53,462 nt of DNA from an uncultured Prevotellaceae bacterium (GCA_900318915.1 ONMI01000057.1:1-53462), one strand, 5' to 3'; positions 17,310 to 27,125 are shown, numbered from the stretch's first letter. Numbers and translations are program-made. Notes: a model not told the origin generated them from the sequence alone.

Positions 17310-19037
17310 ATGACCTTCCGCGGCGACGACCTTCAGGTGGACGACGAGCCCGAGGAGAAGGAAGAGCCCGTAAAGCCCCGTGAGAGCGGCACGGGCCGCA
17401 TCATGATACCCCGCCGCACGAAAGGCGACCCCACGATGCAAGTATCTGTGGGCCAGGAAGACGAGAAAGCCAAGGGCAACACCGTGGGCGGCAACAACCC
17501 GCTGGGTGCCCCCATCAACCCCCTGGAGCCCTTTACCCGCTACAAATATCCCACGCTCGACCTGCTTCAGCAATACGACAACGACGGCAAGCCCTACATC
17601 GACGAGGAAGAGCAGAAAGCCAACAAGAACCAGATTGTGAGAGTGCTGAAGAGCTTCGGTGTGGAGATCAATGAGATTAAGGCCACTGTAGGCCCCACCA
17701 TCACCCTGTATGAGGTGACCCCCGCCGAGGGTGTCCGCATCTCCCGCATCCGCAACCTGGAAGACGACATTGCCCTGAGCCTGCGCGCCCTCGGCATCCG
17801 CATCATCGCCCCCATACCCGGCAAGGGCACCATCGGTATCGAGGTGCCGAACGCCAAGCCCAACATTGTGTCGATGCGCAGCATCCTGAACTCGCGCAAA
17901 TTCCAGGAGACCAAGATGGAGCTTCCCATTGCGCTCGGCAAGACCATCACGAACGAAGTGTTCATGGTAGACCTGGCCAAGATACCCCACCTGCTTGTTG
18001 CCGGTGCCACCGGTCAGGGAAAGTCGGTAGGTCTGAACTGCATCATCAACTCGCTGCTGTACAAGAAGCACCCCAACGAGCTGAAGTTTGTGCTGATAGA
18101 CCCGAAGAAGGTGGAATTCAACGTCTACGCCCCCATCGCCGACCATTTCATGGCCACGGTGGACGATGACGACGAGCCCATCATCACCGATGTGACGAAG
18201 GTGGTTAGGACGCTGAAGAGCCTGTGCATGCTGATGGACACCCGCTACGACCTGCTGAAGAAAGCCGGTGCCCGCAACATCAAGGAATACAACCGCAAGT
18301 TTGTGAACCGCCAGCTGCGTCTGACCGACGGCCATGAGTACATGCCCTACATTGTGGTGATTATCGACGAGTTCGGCGACCTCATCATGACGGCCGGCAA
18401 GGAGATAGAGCTTCCCATCGCCCGTATCGCCCAGTTGGCCCGTGCCGTGGGCATCCACATGGTTATAGCCACACAGCGCCCCACCACGAGCATCATCACC
18501 GGTAACATCAAGGCCAACTTCCCCGGCCGCATGGCGTTCAAGGTGAGTGCGATGATTGACTCGCGCACCATTCTGGACCGTCCCGGCGCCAACCAGCTGG
18601 TGGGCCGCGGCGACATGCTCTTCCTGAACGGCAACGAGCCTGTTCGTGTGCAGTGCGCCTTCATCGACACCCCCGAGGTAGAGAATGTGAACAACTACAT
18701 CCAGGAGCAGTCGGGTCCGACCCATCCGCTCGAGTTGCCCGAGCCCGCCCAGGAAGAGAGCGGCACCGGCGGCGACTTCAGCGAATCAGGCGGCGACAAC
18801 CTGGATCCCATCTTCGCCCAGGCAGCCGCCCATGTGGTGAGCACGCAGCAAGGCTCCACCAGTATGATACAGCGCCGCTTCTCCATCGGCTACAACCGCG
18901 CCGGCCGTCTGATGGACCAGCTGGAGAAAGCCGGCATCGTGGGCGCCGCTCAGGGCAGCAAGCCCCGCGAGGTGCTCATCCAGGACGCCAACAGTCTGGA
19001 GATACTGCTCAACAAGTTGCGCTCCGGCGAGGTTTAA
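17310..19037 (+). CDS. ftsK: DNA translocase FtsK, linker and motor part
   Basis: Same gene as the preceding entry in a different frame; the open frame actually extends back to 17151. After an acidic linker come the FtsK alpha/beta motor domains: Walker A GATGQGKSVGLN, Walker B VVIIDEFGDLI, then LARAVGIHMVIATQRPT and the FPGRMAFKVSAMIDSRTILD block. The C-terminal gamma winged helix (FSIGYNRAGRLMDQLEKAGIVG) normally reads KOPS sequences. The motor pumps DNA and activates XerCD at dif. ATG 17310 is the first in-frame ATG, so an anchor-less motor could be made if the frameshift is real. Confidence 0.85.
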   Translation: MTFRGDDLQVDDEPEEKEEPVKPRESGTGRIMIPRRTKGDPTMQVSVGQEDEKAKGNTVGGNNPLGAPINPLEPFTRYKYPTLDLLQQYDNDGKPYIDEEEQKANKNQIVRVLKSFGVEINEIKATVGPTITLYEVTPAEGVRISRIRNLEDDIALSLRALGIRIIAPIPGKGTIGIEVPNAKPNIVSMRSILNSRKFQETKMELPIALGKTITNEVFMVDLAKIPHLLVAGATGQGKSVGLNCIINSLLYKKHPNELKFVLIDPKKVEFNVYAPIADHFMATVDDDDEPIITDVTKVVRTLKSLCMLMDTRYDLLKKAGARNIKEYNRKFVNRQLRLTDGHEYMPYIVVIIDEFGDLIMTAGKEIELPIARIAQLARAVGIHMVIATQRPTTSIITGNIKANFPGRMAFKVSAMIDSRTILDRPGANQLVGRGDMLFLNGNEPVRVQCAFIDTPEVENVNNYIQEQSGPTHPLELPEPAQEESGTGGDFSESGGDNLDPIFAQAAAHVVSTQQGSTSMIQRRFSIGYNRAGRLMDQLEKAGIVGAAQGSKPREVLIQDANSLEILLNKLRSGEV

Positions 19038-19131
19038 GCCCCGCTCCGGCATGCGCCCCACCCCACTGACACCTCATTTAGATAAGAGCAACAATAGCGA
19101 TTCATTCAGAAACTCTAAAACAGGAAAGATT

Positions 19132-19752
19132 ATGAAAAGAAGGATAACACAAGCCCTGCTGACGCTGCTGGCCCTTCTGGTCGCCGTCGGCATGAATGCC
19201 CAGGGCAAGACTTCGGGCAATGCCCGCGCCATACTTGACAAAGTGGCCAAGAATGTGAACCGCCCCTCCGGCGCCACAGCCAACTTCAAGCTGAGCGGCG
19301 ACGGCGTGTCATCATCCGGCACCATCGCCATCAAAGGCAACAAATTCCGCGCCACCACCCCCGAGGGTGTGGTATGGTTTGACGGCAAGACCCAGTGGAC
19401 TTACATGAAGAACAATGAGGAGGTGAACGTGAACACCCCCAATGCCAAGCAGCAGGCCCGCATGAACCCCTACTACTTCATCACGCTCTACAAGAAAGGC
19501 TACAACATGACCTCGAAGGCAGTGGGCGGCGGCTATGAGGTACACCTCACCGCCCAGGGCAAGAACCAGGCCCTTCAGGAGATCTACATCACGGTGAACA
19601 AGAGCTACCTGCCCACGAAGGTGCGGTTCAGCCAGAAAGGCAAGTGGACCACCATCACGGTGAGCAATTTCAAGGCCGCGAAGCTGAGCGACTCCAGTTT
19701 TACATTCAAGGAGAAAGACTACCCCAACGCCGAGGTCATCGACCTGCGTTGA
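19132..19752 (+). CDS. LolA-like outer-membrane lipoprotein carrier protein
   Basis: 206 residues, signal peptide MKRRITQALLTLLALLVAVGMNAQ, then a LolA-type half-barrel: ARAILDKVAKNVN, GATANFKLSG, GTIAIKGNKFRATTPEGVVWFDGKTQWTY and SSFTFKEKDYPNAEVIDLR. LolA carries lipoproteins across the periplasm. The position right after ftsK is the usual Bacteroidota order. ATG 19132 follows AGGAAAGATT and opens the signal peptide. Confidence 0.85.
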   Translation: MKRRITQALLTLLALLVAVGMNAQGKTSGNARAILDKVAKNVNRPSGATANFKLSGDGVSSSGTIAIKGNKFRATTPEGVVWFDGKTQWTYMKNNEEVNVNTPNAKQQARMNPYYFITLYKKGYNMTSKAVGGGYEVHLTAQGKNQALQEIYITVNKSYLPTKVRFSQKGKWTTITVSNFKAAKLSDSSFTFKEKDYPNAEVIDLR

Positions 19753-19768
19753 CAAAACCGTAAGCGCC

Positions 19769-21240
19769 ATGACAAACAAGGGAATGACACGATTTGAGAC
19801 CATCCGGACGCTCCGCAAGCACGTACGCCTGTCGGAGCGCCGCAGTGAGGTATGGAAGCAGAACAAGGTGGCCAAAGCGCTCATCTACTTTTCGGGTGTG
19901 GTGACGGTGCTCTACCTCATCTTCATCGCCGTGATGATATCGCTCATCGCCAACAGCAGCGAGACACGCACCCCCTATGAGATTATCTTCGGTCTGCTCC
20001 CCTTCCTGATGGCAGTAGACTTCGGTGTCCGCCTCATGGCGCAGCAGACCCCCTCTCAGCTCATCAAGCCCTACATACTGCTGCCCCTTCCCAAGCTGAC
20101 GTGTATAGACAGTTTCATGGTGTCGTCGCTCACCAACGGCGGCAACCTGATATGGATGGGTTTGTTTCTGCCCTACACCATCATGTCGGTGGTGTTTGCC
20201 ATGGGCTTCTGGAAGGCCGTAGTGTTCCTGCTCGCCCTCTACCTGATAATCCTGATATGGAGCCAGTGGTACATGCTGGGGCGCAGTCTGGTGAACCGCA
20301 GCTACTTGTGGTGGATAGTTCCCGCCGTGGTCTTTGCCCTTTTATTCTCGCCGTGGTACATCGGCAAGAACGCCAGCATTACCACCCTCTGCGACACCTA
20401 CGCCAACATAGGCCTGTGGCTGGAGCGGTACCCGCTGCTGGTGCTGGCCGCCCTTGTGGCCATTCTGGCCCTTCTGATAGCCGTGAACCGCCGCCTGCAG
20501 TTGCGCTTTGTCTATGCCGAGTTGGCCAAGGTGAACCAGACCCATCTGAAGCACGTGACCGAGATAAAGAGTCTGGACCGTTTCGGCGAGGTGGGCGAAT
20601 ACATCAAGCTTGAGATCAAGAGCATCATGCGCAACAAGAACTGCCGCAAGTCGTTTATCACCGGCCTGGTGTTTGTGGTGATGTTCAGTGCGCTCATCTC
20701 CTTCACTGACATCTACGACGCCGCCTATATGAAGATGTTCCTGGTGCTGTACAATTTCTCCATCTTCGGCACGATGCTGCTCTCTCGCGTGATGTGTTTT
20801 GAGGGCAATTACATCGACTGCCTGATGACGCACAAGGAGAACATCCTGTCGCTGTTCAAGGCCAAGTATTACTTCTACTTCAGTCTGCTGCTGTTGCCCT
20901 GCCTGCTCATGATACCCATTGTGGTGATGGGCAAGGCCACGGTGCTCATGCTGCTCTCCTTCCTGCTGCTCACGGGCGGCCCCATCTACTGTCTGCTCTT
21001 CATTCTTGTAATCTACAACAAGCAGACGATGCCGCTGAACACGAAATTCATCGGCAAGGGGAGCATGGAGACGAACTATGTGCAGCTGCTCATCTCGATG
21101 GCGGTATACATTGTGCCGCTGGTGCTGGTATCGCTTCTGCGGGCTTCATTGCCACGCACAAGCTATGGCTGCGGTGGGTATACGGCCTGTTTATGAAGCG
21201 TCGCTACGAGAACATGGAAGGTCTGCGCGCCACGCGGTAA
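19769..21240 (+). CDS. DUF5687-like multi-pass membrane protein (frameshift near the 3' end)
   Basis: About 490 residues with roughly ten hydrophobic segments in two sets, split by a soluble region (RRLQLRFVYAELAKVNQTHLKHV). It looks like a DUF5687 protein, an ABC-permease-like family in Bacteroidota usually paired with an ATP-binding subunit, which is not seen here. The original frame ends at 21196 after an odd tail. A shift near 21130-21145 restores GFIATHKLWLRWVYGLFMKR and a stop at 21238-21240. This is either a true mutation or a base error in a G-run. Confidence 0.65.
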
Positions 21241-21252
21241 ATGCCGTCGGGA

Positions 21253-21785
21253 GACTGACAGAAATTATCGTAATTTACGTAATTATTCATTTTTCTGAAA
21301 GAAATTATCGTAATGCGCAGAAATTTTTCATTAATGAGTTTTTGATTATTTGGAGCCATCCTCATAATCACTTTGAATAGAATAAGATTAAAAAACGCTA
21401 CGCTTAAGATTTAGAGCCCCTTGCTAAGGGGCGGCTATAATGCGGGGATACTGGGGGGCAAAAATCAAAGCAATAAAAAGACGCTAGCGTCTCGCAAAAA
21501 GGAAGAAAAAGGGTGCTGAGGACTGACAGAAATTAACGTAATTCACGTAATTATTCATTTCTCTGAAAGAAATTATCGTAATGCGCAGAAATTATTCATT
21601 AATGAGTTTTTGATTATTTGGAGCCATCCTCATAATCACTTTGAATAGAATAAGATTAAAAAACGCTACGCTTAAGAAAAAGGAAATAAAAGAATGAAAA
21701 ACTGGTCATTACAATTGTGTTTGACCGAAGCTGAAAGCAATAAAAAGATGCTAGCGTCTCGCAAAAAGGAAGAAAAAGGGTGCGC
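21253..21785. repeat. 268-bp tandem duplication including family B units
   Basis: Copy 1 (21253-21520) and copy 2 (21521-21785) share their first about 155 bases, from GACTGACAGAAATTA through the family B boxes to AACGCTACGCTTAAG. They also share their last about 47 bases (GCAATAAAAAGA.GCTAGCGTCTCGC...). The middles differ: copy 1 has a family C element (GCCCCTTGCTAAGGGGC), while copy 2 has unrelated AT-rich sequence. No gene is seen in 21241-21946. Confidence 0.85.
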
Positions 21786-21916
21786 ATTGCAAATCCGCTG
21801 AGTGGGGGCTGTCGGATTCCGATAGAACTTAGGGAAAAAATCAGTAAAATCAGACAAATCCGTAGTTTATCATAAGGGTCGGCGATAATCAGAGAGACTT
21901 GGCGTACAGACACAAA

Positions 21917-21941
21917 AAAGCCTTCCGATGTGGAAGGCTTT
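21917..21941 (-). terminator. terminator of the tRNA-Asp transcript
   Basis: Stem AAAGCCTTCC / GGAAGGCTTT with a 5-base loop; T-rich on both strands (TTTTTT on the minus strand). It sits just past the second tRNA-Asp gene in transcription order. Confidence 0.85.
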
Positions 21942-21946
21942 TGGCG

Positions 21947-22021
21947 CGGTGCGTACGGGACTCGAACCCGTGACCTCCTGCGTGACAGGCAGGCATTCTA
22001 ACCAGGCTGAACTAACGCACC
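21947..22021 (-). tRNA. tRNA-Asp (GTC)
   Basis: 75 bases including discriminator G. The acceptor stem GGTGCGT / ACGCACC pairs fully. Anticodon arm CCTGC-CTGTCAC-GCAGG has anticodon GTC, and the T arm contains GGTTCGAGTC. CCA is not encoded. The sequence is identical to the neighbouring copy. Confidence 0.95.
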
Positions 22022-22039
22022 TTTTGCAATCAGATTGAG

Positions 22040-22114
22040 CGGTGCGTACGGGACTCGAACCCGTGACCTCCTGCGTGACAGGCAGGCATTCTAACCAGGC
22101 TGAACTAACGCACC
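22040..22114 (-). tRNA. tRNA-Asp (GTC), second copy
   Basis: Identical in its 74-base body to the copy at 21947-22021 and separated from it by 18 bases; discriminator G, no encoded CCA. The two are transcribed leftward together toward the shared terminator. Confidence 0.95.
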
Positions 22115-22189
22115 AAGCTATGTAGTTCTGAATTGCGGATGCAAAGGTAGGTATTAATTTTGTAAACGCCAAAAAAACACGCTACTTTT

Positions 22190-22705
22190 TTACAAAAAAA
22201 ATTGCATCATCAAGGCGTCGCGGTAAGAATCGCCCACGCGGAGCCAGTTTTTCAGTGAGGCCGTTTGTGTGAATCCCACTTTTTGGAACAGCTGGAGCGA
22301 CTGCGCGTTGCCACCATCCACAATGGCGTATAGTTGGTGGAGGTGGCACACCTTCCGACTGTAGTCGACCGCATGCAGCAGTGCGGCTGTGGCATATCCC
22401 CGGTGGCGGAACTTCCTGCCCACTACGATGCCCACCTCTGCCCTGCTGTGTCGCGGGTCGAAATTGAAGATATCGAGCAGTCCCACGGTGCAGTGGTGTT
22501 CGTCCTCTATGACCAGGCGCACCTGCCTGTCGGCATAGATATCGGCGGTGCTGTTGGCGATATAGGCGCTGAGCACGAATCTGGAGTACGGCACGTTGGT
22601 GACGCCCACGTCCCAGAGGTCCTCATCGTTTTCGATGTTGTAGAGCGAGTCGAGGTCTTCCGGCTCGAGCGCCCTGAGGTGAATGATGGGCAGCTGCTCT
22701 GTCAT
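22190..22705 (-). CDS. GNAT-family N-acetyltransferase (RimJ/RimL-like)
   Basis: 171 residues. IIHLRALEPEDLDSLYNIENDEDLW at the start and GRKFRHRGYATAALLHAVDYSR (acetyl-CoA pyrophosphate-binding R-x-x-G-Y/A loop) are typical of the RimJ/RimL/SpeG branch. The end NAQSLQLFQKVGFTQTASLKNW is also usual. The substrate is unknown. Last gene of the minus-strand recR group, 2 bases after the GT2 stop. Confidence 0.85.
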   Translation of the reverse strand: MTEQLPIIHLRALEPEDLDSLYNIENDEDLWDVGVTNVPYSRFVLSAYIANSTADIYADRQVRLVIEDEHHCTVGLLDIFNFDPRHSRAEVGIVVGRKFRHRGYATAALLHAVDYSRKVCHLHQLYAIVDGGNAQSLQLFQKVGFTQTASLKNWLRVGDSYRDALMMQFFL

Positions 22706-22707
22706 GG

Positions 22708-23916
22708 TTATTTCCAGGAAATCACCTCCTCGGCGGTGAGGATGGTTTTGGTGTACGGATTGTAGAACGCCATCGACACATTGGGTGTAGGCTGTGTGGC
22801 GAAGATGTCGAGGATGGCCGCATAAGAGAAGGCGTCGATGTCGTAGACCACATACTTCTGGTTTTTGGTGTCCATCTTGTCGAGCATGGAGAGGTGTCCC
22901 ATGGGCATGATGCGCTCATTGCCCGCCACGAACTCGCCCGAGAGGCCCTTGCGGCGGCACAGTTTGCGGCACTGCGTGATAGACGACACCGAGCCGATGA
23001 AGATATAGTCCGGCTCGCGTTTGTGTCGCGGACTGAAGAATCCCAGCGCCTTGCGTGCCTTGGACGTGAGCATATTGAAGAGCGCCAATGTGGCCTTGAG
23101 GTAGATGGCTATCTGTATGGGGATGGTGATGAGCAGGCTGGAGCTTCCATAATGTTTCTTGAAGAAGATGGTCATGGCCCCGTAGAACACGTGCACATAG
23201 CGGAACGACGACTTCTGCGTGCTCTCCCCCTTGAAGTGGAGGATTGTCTCCGGCAGGTACCAGTTGTGATATCCCGCCTTGATCATGCGGTATGAGAGGT
23301 CGATATCCTCACCGTACATGAAGAAGTCCTCGTCGAGCAGTCCTATCTCCCGCAGCACGCTGGTGCGCATCATGCAGAAGGCTCCGCTCACCACCTCTAT
23401 CTCCACCGGTTTGTCCCAGGGCAGGTATCCCATATAATAATGTCCGAAGCGCCGGCTGTTAGGGAAGCGCTTGCAGAGCCCCGTCATCTTATAGAACGCC
23501 GTCATGGGCGACGGCAGTCCGCGTCTCGACTCCGCCGCTTTCTCCCCGTTCGACTTGAGCATTTTCAGTCCCACGGTACCCGCGTCGGGGTGCTGTTCCA
23601 TGAACTGGAGCACATTGTGTATGGTATCCTCTCCCACGATGGTATCCGGGTTGAGCAGGAGCACGAATTCGCCCTCGCACTGTCGGATGGCGATATTGTT
23701 GGCCCTTGCGAATCCCAGGTTGTGGTTGCTCTCCACGCACACCACATTGGGATATCTGGCCGCAATATGCTCCACGCTACCGTCGCGCGAGTGGTTGTCG
23801 ACGACGTAGACTTCGGCCTCGATGTCGCCGAGCGCCTTATAGAGGCTGTCGAGACATTGGTATAAGTAATGTTTTACGTTATAATTGACGATGATGACAG
23901 AGAGCTTCATTTTCAC
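22708..23916 (-). CDS. glycosyltransferase family 2, rhamnosyltransferase-like
   Basis: 402 residues. GT-A fold: LSVIIVNYNVKHYLYQCLDSL, VDNHSRDGSVEHI, the LLLNPDT metal-binding region, SGAFCMMRTSVLREIGLLDEDFFMYGEDIDLSYR with the ED acceptor site, and HFKGESTQKSSFRY. A hydrophobic helix (LLITIPIQIAIYLKATLALF) suggests attachment at the inner membrane face. The closest known type is WbbL-like, which adds sugars to polysaccharide precursors. Its start overlaps the stop of the upstream small membrane gene by 4 bases. Confidence 0.88.
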   Translation of the reverse strand: MKMKLSVIIVNYNVKHYLYQCLDSLYKALGDIEAEVYVVDNHSRDGSVEHIAARYPNVVCVESNHNLGFARANNIAIRQCEGEFVLLLNPDTIVGEDTIHNVLQFMEQHPDAGTVGLKMLKSNGEKAAESRRGLPSPMTAFYKMTGLCKRFPNSRRFGHYYMGYLPWDKPVEIEVVSGAFCMMRTSVLREIGLLDEDFFMYGEDIDLSYRMIKAGYHNWYLPETILHFKGESTQKSSFRYVHVFYGAMTIFFKKHYGSSSLLITIPIQIAIYLKATLALFNMLTSKARKALGFFSPRHKREPDYIFIGSVSSITQCRKLCRRKGLSGEFVAGNERIMPMGHLSMLDKMDTKNQKYVVYDIDAFSYAAILDIFATQPTPNVSMAFYNPYTKTILTAEEVISWK

Positions 23917-24318
23917 TTATTCTCTTGAGGCGTCACCTCGGCCACACATCTGGCCATGGACGGATAGACGAATGCGAGGCATATAAACAGGATGACGGCC
24001 ATATAGAAATAAGCCGCCTTGCCGGTGAAGGTATAGAAGACCGTGTTGGCCACCATGGGCACGCAGAGCAGCGCCATTCTTATGGTTCCCCATTTGAGCA
24101 GCGCCTTTTCCTTTTTCTCATAGAGCTGGGCGCTGATGGGGCTCCACTTGAAGAGGCGCAGTGCGAGCGGAATATTGCAGAGTGTGAGCAGCTCGAGCAC
24201 TATGTTGATATAGAACTCCGTTTTTATGCTTAGCTGCCACGTTTCGGTGCCCAAGCACCAGGGAAACGGCCACCGAAGCATAGAGAAACGATTTGAGGAA
24301 AACCGATGTTTTTTTCAT
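23913..24318 (-). pseudogene. small membrane protein gene with a frameshift
   Basis: MKKTSVFLKSFLYASVAVSLVLG (from 24318) and TETWQLSIKTEFYINIVLEL onward (ending at 23913) are in different frames. Together they form a plausible about 134-residue protein with three to four hydrophobic segments (LTLCNIPLALRLF, LLCVPMVANTVFY, YMAVILFICLAFVYP). The total span is one base more than a multiple of three, pointing to one extra base near the GGG at about 24250-24262. The function is unknown. It lies between recR and the GT2 gene. Confidence 0.6.
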
Positions 24319-24333
24319 TTTGAACAGTAATTA

Positions 24334-24860
24334 TTATTGTTTTCCGAACGGAATTCGGTTGAGTATGGACCTGCCGAGCGTGACCTCGTCGGTATACTCC
24401 AGTTCATTGCCCACGGAGATGCCCCTTGCTATGAGCGAGAGGGTGACGGGGTACGGCTCCAGTTTGCGTGAGATATAGAAGTTGGTGGTATCGCCCTCCA
24501 TGGTGCTTCCGAGGGCCAGTATGACCTCTTTGACGCCCCCTTCGGCCACCCGTTTCACGAGCGAGTCGATTTCGATGTCGGAGGGTCCCACCCCGTCGAG
24601 CGGTGAGATGACACCACCGAGCACATGGTAGAGTCCGTTGAACTGCTGTGTGTTTTCCACCGCCATGACATCCTGTATATTCTCCACCACGCAGATGGTG
24701 GAAGCATCCCGTCGCTTGCGGCGAAGCCTCTCACGTCGTCTTCGGGCTGTCTAAGCAAATGCAGCACCAGCCGGAGAGCAGTTTTCCGGCCGATGCCTGG
24801 CAATTTGGCGAACTCACCCACTGCCCTTTCGAGCAGTGCTGAGGGATATTGTTGAAACAT
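24334..24860 (-). pseudogene. recR: recR with an internal deletion and frameshift
   Basis: RecR works with RecF/RecO to load RecA at gaps. The N-terminal part ([43 protein letters not shown], helix-hairpin-helix) and the C-terminal part ([18 protein letters not shown] with TOPRIM, then [16 protein letters not shown]) are clear but lie in different frames that meet near 24725. The zinc-finger segment (CxxC...CxxC) expected between them is missing. The 527-base span is about 75-80 bases shorter than a normal recR. Without the zinc finger and frame the product would not be functional. This is a true lesion or an assembly gap. Confidence 0.8.
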
Positions 24861-24864
24861 CCGC

Positions 24865-25416
24865 TTATCTCTCGAAGTAGATGCCGAATCCCACCCGCAG
24901 ACCTACGTTGGAGTACTTGCTGTGGTTGGTAAACGACTGCTCGTAGTAGATAGCCGGTTCGATGGTGACGGTGCGGTTGAGGAAGAAGGAGTATCCCACC
25001 TCTACGCTCGGCATCACATCGTTGTAGTTGTGGTTGGCATGTTTGTACTTGGCTCCGAGTCCGAGGAAGATACCGTTCTGCTCGATGTAGTAGCGTCCGC
25101 CCACTCCGATAGAGAACACATCGGGTGTGGGGTCGTCGCCTCCCACGTGGCTGTAGCCGATATTGCCGAGCACCATGATATTGTCCATGATGAAGTATCC
25201 CCCCTGCGCGTTGAGTCCCAGGTTGAGGTCGGACGTGCCGTTGTAGGCCAGGTTGAGTCCGGTGAGCGATGCCCCCACATACACCTTGTCCTTGAGGAAG
25301 GGTGTGGTGGCGTCTGAGCGATCGGATGCCGAGTAGAAGCTGTTTCTATGATACTGCGCGTTGGCAGCGATAGCTACGAACAGGGTCATGACGACCATGA
25401 GGATAGTTTTTTTCAT
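24865..25416 (-). CDS. small outer-membrane beta-barrel protein
   Basis: 183 residues. Signal peptide [21 protein letters not shown], then alternating strands ending in an aromatic ([13 protein letters not shown]), as in OmpA/OmpW-like eight-stranded barrels (outer membrane protein beta-barrel family). About eight strands can be counted. No ligand is suggested. It lies directly upstream of recR (4-base gap) on the same strand and downstream of cstA. Confidence 0.8.
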   Translation of the reverse strand: MKKTILMVVMTLFVAIAANAQYHRNSFYSASDRSDATTPFLKDKVYVGASLTGLNLAYNGTSDLNLGLNAQGGYFIMDNIMVLGNIGYSHVGGDDPTPDVFSIGVGGRYYIEQNGIFLGLGAKYKHANHNYNDVMPSVEVGYSFFLNRTVTIEPAIYYEQSFTNHSKYSNVGLRVGFGIYFER

Positions 25417-25453
25417 ACGATGATATAATTATTTTTATGTGATTACATACTGT

Positions 25454-27013
25454 TTATTTCATAACGTCGTGCTGTGCGGAATTATTGTGTTTCCACCGGT
25501 AGAACCATACGAGCGCCACCACGAGCGTGGCGATGCCGAGCGGATAGCCCACCTCGCGCGGAATGAAATTGCCGAATCCCTGCGGGCTCACGAAGAGGAA
25601 GGTGGCGCTTACGGCCGTCATGAAGAGAGCCGGTATGAGCGAGATGACATAGAGCTTGCGCTGCTGCACCAGATAGACGGTGATGGCCCATAGCATGAAG
25701 ACGGCGAGCGTCTGGTTGCTCCATCCGAAGTACTGCCAGATGGTGTTGAATCCGTCGGGGTTCTCCATCTGCCAGAAGAGGAAGAGGAGCGCCACGCCGA
25801 AGAGCGGAATGCTGATGAGGAACCGCTTGGGAATGGACTTCTGCTCCAGACCAAAGGCCGAAGCAATGATGAGCCGTGCGCTGCGGAACGCCGTATCGCC
25901 ACTGGTGATGGGCGCCGCCACCACGCCGAGCACCGCCAGGATGCCTCCGAAGGTGCCGAGCCATCCCGAGCAGACCGACTCGACCACTGCCGGTGCGCTG
26001 AAATACTGTATGAGCGTCTTTCCTTTCTCGCCTCCCACCTGCGCCAGGAAGGCCTCCACGCTTTCGGGTGCCACCACTTCGCGCCATCCGCCGTAGTAGA
26101 AGAAATACATCGACACGGTGGCCCACACGAGCGCCACGATTCCCTCGGTTATCATGGAGCCGTAGAAGATGGGGCGTCCCATGCGCTCGCTCTTGAGGCA
26201 CCGCGCCATGAGCGGGCTCTGCGTGGCGTGGAAGCCGCTGATGGCACCGCAGGCGATGGTGAGGAAGAGGCAGGGGAAGAGCGGGTTCTTGGTGAAATAG
26301 CTCTCCACGCCGAGCAGCTGAGCCGGTGAGAGCGCTCCCACCGCCTCGTTGAGGTTGGCCTCGGCCATCGGTGTCCACACCTCGGGTATGGCCGGCCACT
26401 TGATCAAGAGCACCACGAACAGTCCGAGCGCCATGAAGAGCAGCGATATGGCGAAGATGGGATAGAACCGTCCGATAACCTTGTCGATGGGCAGCATGGT
26501 GGCCAGCAGATAATAAACGAATATGATGATGACCCACCAGACGACACCCATGGGCGCCATGGTCTCGAGGATGAGGGCCGGGCTGTAGACGAAGACCACG
26601 CCCACCATGACGAGCAGGAACACCGTGAAGAAGAGGAGCACCGTCCTGGTGGTCTTACCGAGGAAGTGTCCCACGATTCCGGGCTGGTTGGCTCCTCCGA
26701 GCCGCATGGAGAGCATGCCCGAGAAATAGTCGTGCATGGCACCGGCGAAGATACATCCGAGCACTATCCAGAAATAGGCCACCGGTCCGTACCATGCGCC
26801 CATGATGGCGCCGAAGATAGGCCCCGTGCCCGCGATGTTGAGAAACTGAATCATAAACACGCGCCAGTTGGGCATCACGATGTAGTCCACTCCGTCGGCC
26901 ATAGCCACAGCCGGTGTGGTTCTGTCGTCGGGTCCGAAGATGCGCTCCACCACCCTACCATAGACGATATAGCCGATGATGAGCGCCACCAAACTGATGA
27001 GAAACGAGATCAT
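25454..27013 (-). CDS. cstA: CstA-family carbon starvation / pyruvate-peptide transporter
   Basis: 519 residues with about 13-14 membrane helices. CstA signatures: DYIVMPNWRVFMIQFLNIAGTGPIFGAIMGAWYGP, GCIFAGAMHDYFSGMLSMRLGG, CGAISGFHATQSPLMARCL and ITSGDTAFRSARLIIA. It is shorter than E. coli CstA (701 residues) and fits the short form. Known members import pyruvate or peptides, and the substrate here is not determined. Monocistronic or leading the barrel gene. Confidence 0.9.
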   Translation of the reverse strand: MISFLISLVALIIGYIVYGRVVERIFGPDDRTTPAVAMADGVDYIVMPNWRVFMIQFLNIAGTGPIFGAIMGAWYGPVAYFWIVLGCIFAGAMHDYFSGMLSMRLGGANQPGIVGHFLGKTTRTVLLFFTVFLLVMVGVVFVYSPALILETMAPMGVVWWVIIIFVYYLLATMLPIDKVIGRFYPIFAISLLFMALGLFVVLLIKWPAIPEVWTPMAEANLNEAVGALSPAQLLGVESYFTKNPLFPCLFLTIACGAISGFHATQSPLMARCLKSERMGRPIFYGSMITEGIVALVWATVSMYFFYYGGWREVVAPESVEAFLAQVGGEKGKTLIQYFSAPAVVESVCSGWLGTFGGILAVLGVVAAPITSGDTAFRSARLIIASAFGLEQKSIPKRFLISIPLFGVALLFLFWQMENPDGFNTIWQYFGWSNQTLAVFMLWAITVYLVQQRKLYVISLIPALFMTAVSATFLFVSPQGFGNFIPREVGYPLGIATLVVALVWFYRWKHNNSAQHDVMK

Positions 27014-27125
27014 ACGTTATATTTTTTTGATTATACACTGAAATAGTGTGCAAACTTACACAAAAAATGCAACACGAGGGCAAAGAATGTGAAAAAAAGT
27101 GCTGTTTCCGCCCGTCGGGTGCCCG

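Noticed and set aside
17103-18725. 540-codon minus-strand frame opposite ftsK
   Set aside because: Shadow frame; the Walker motifs and gamma domain of FtsK are on the plus strand.
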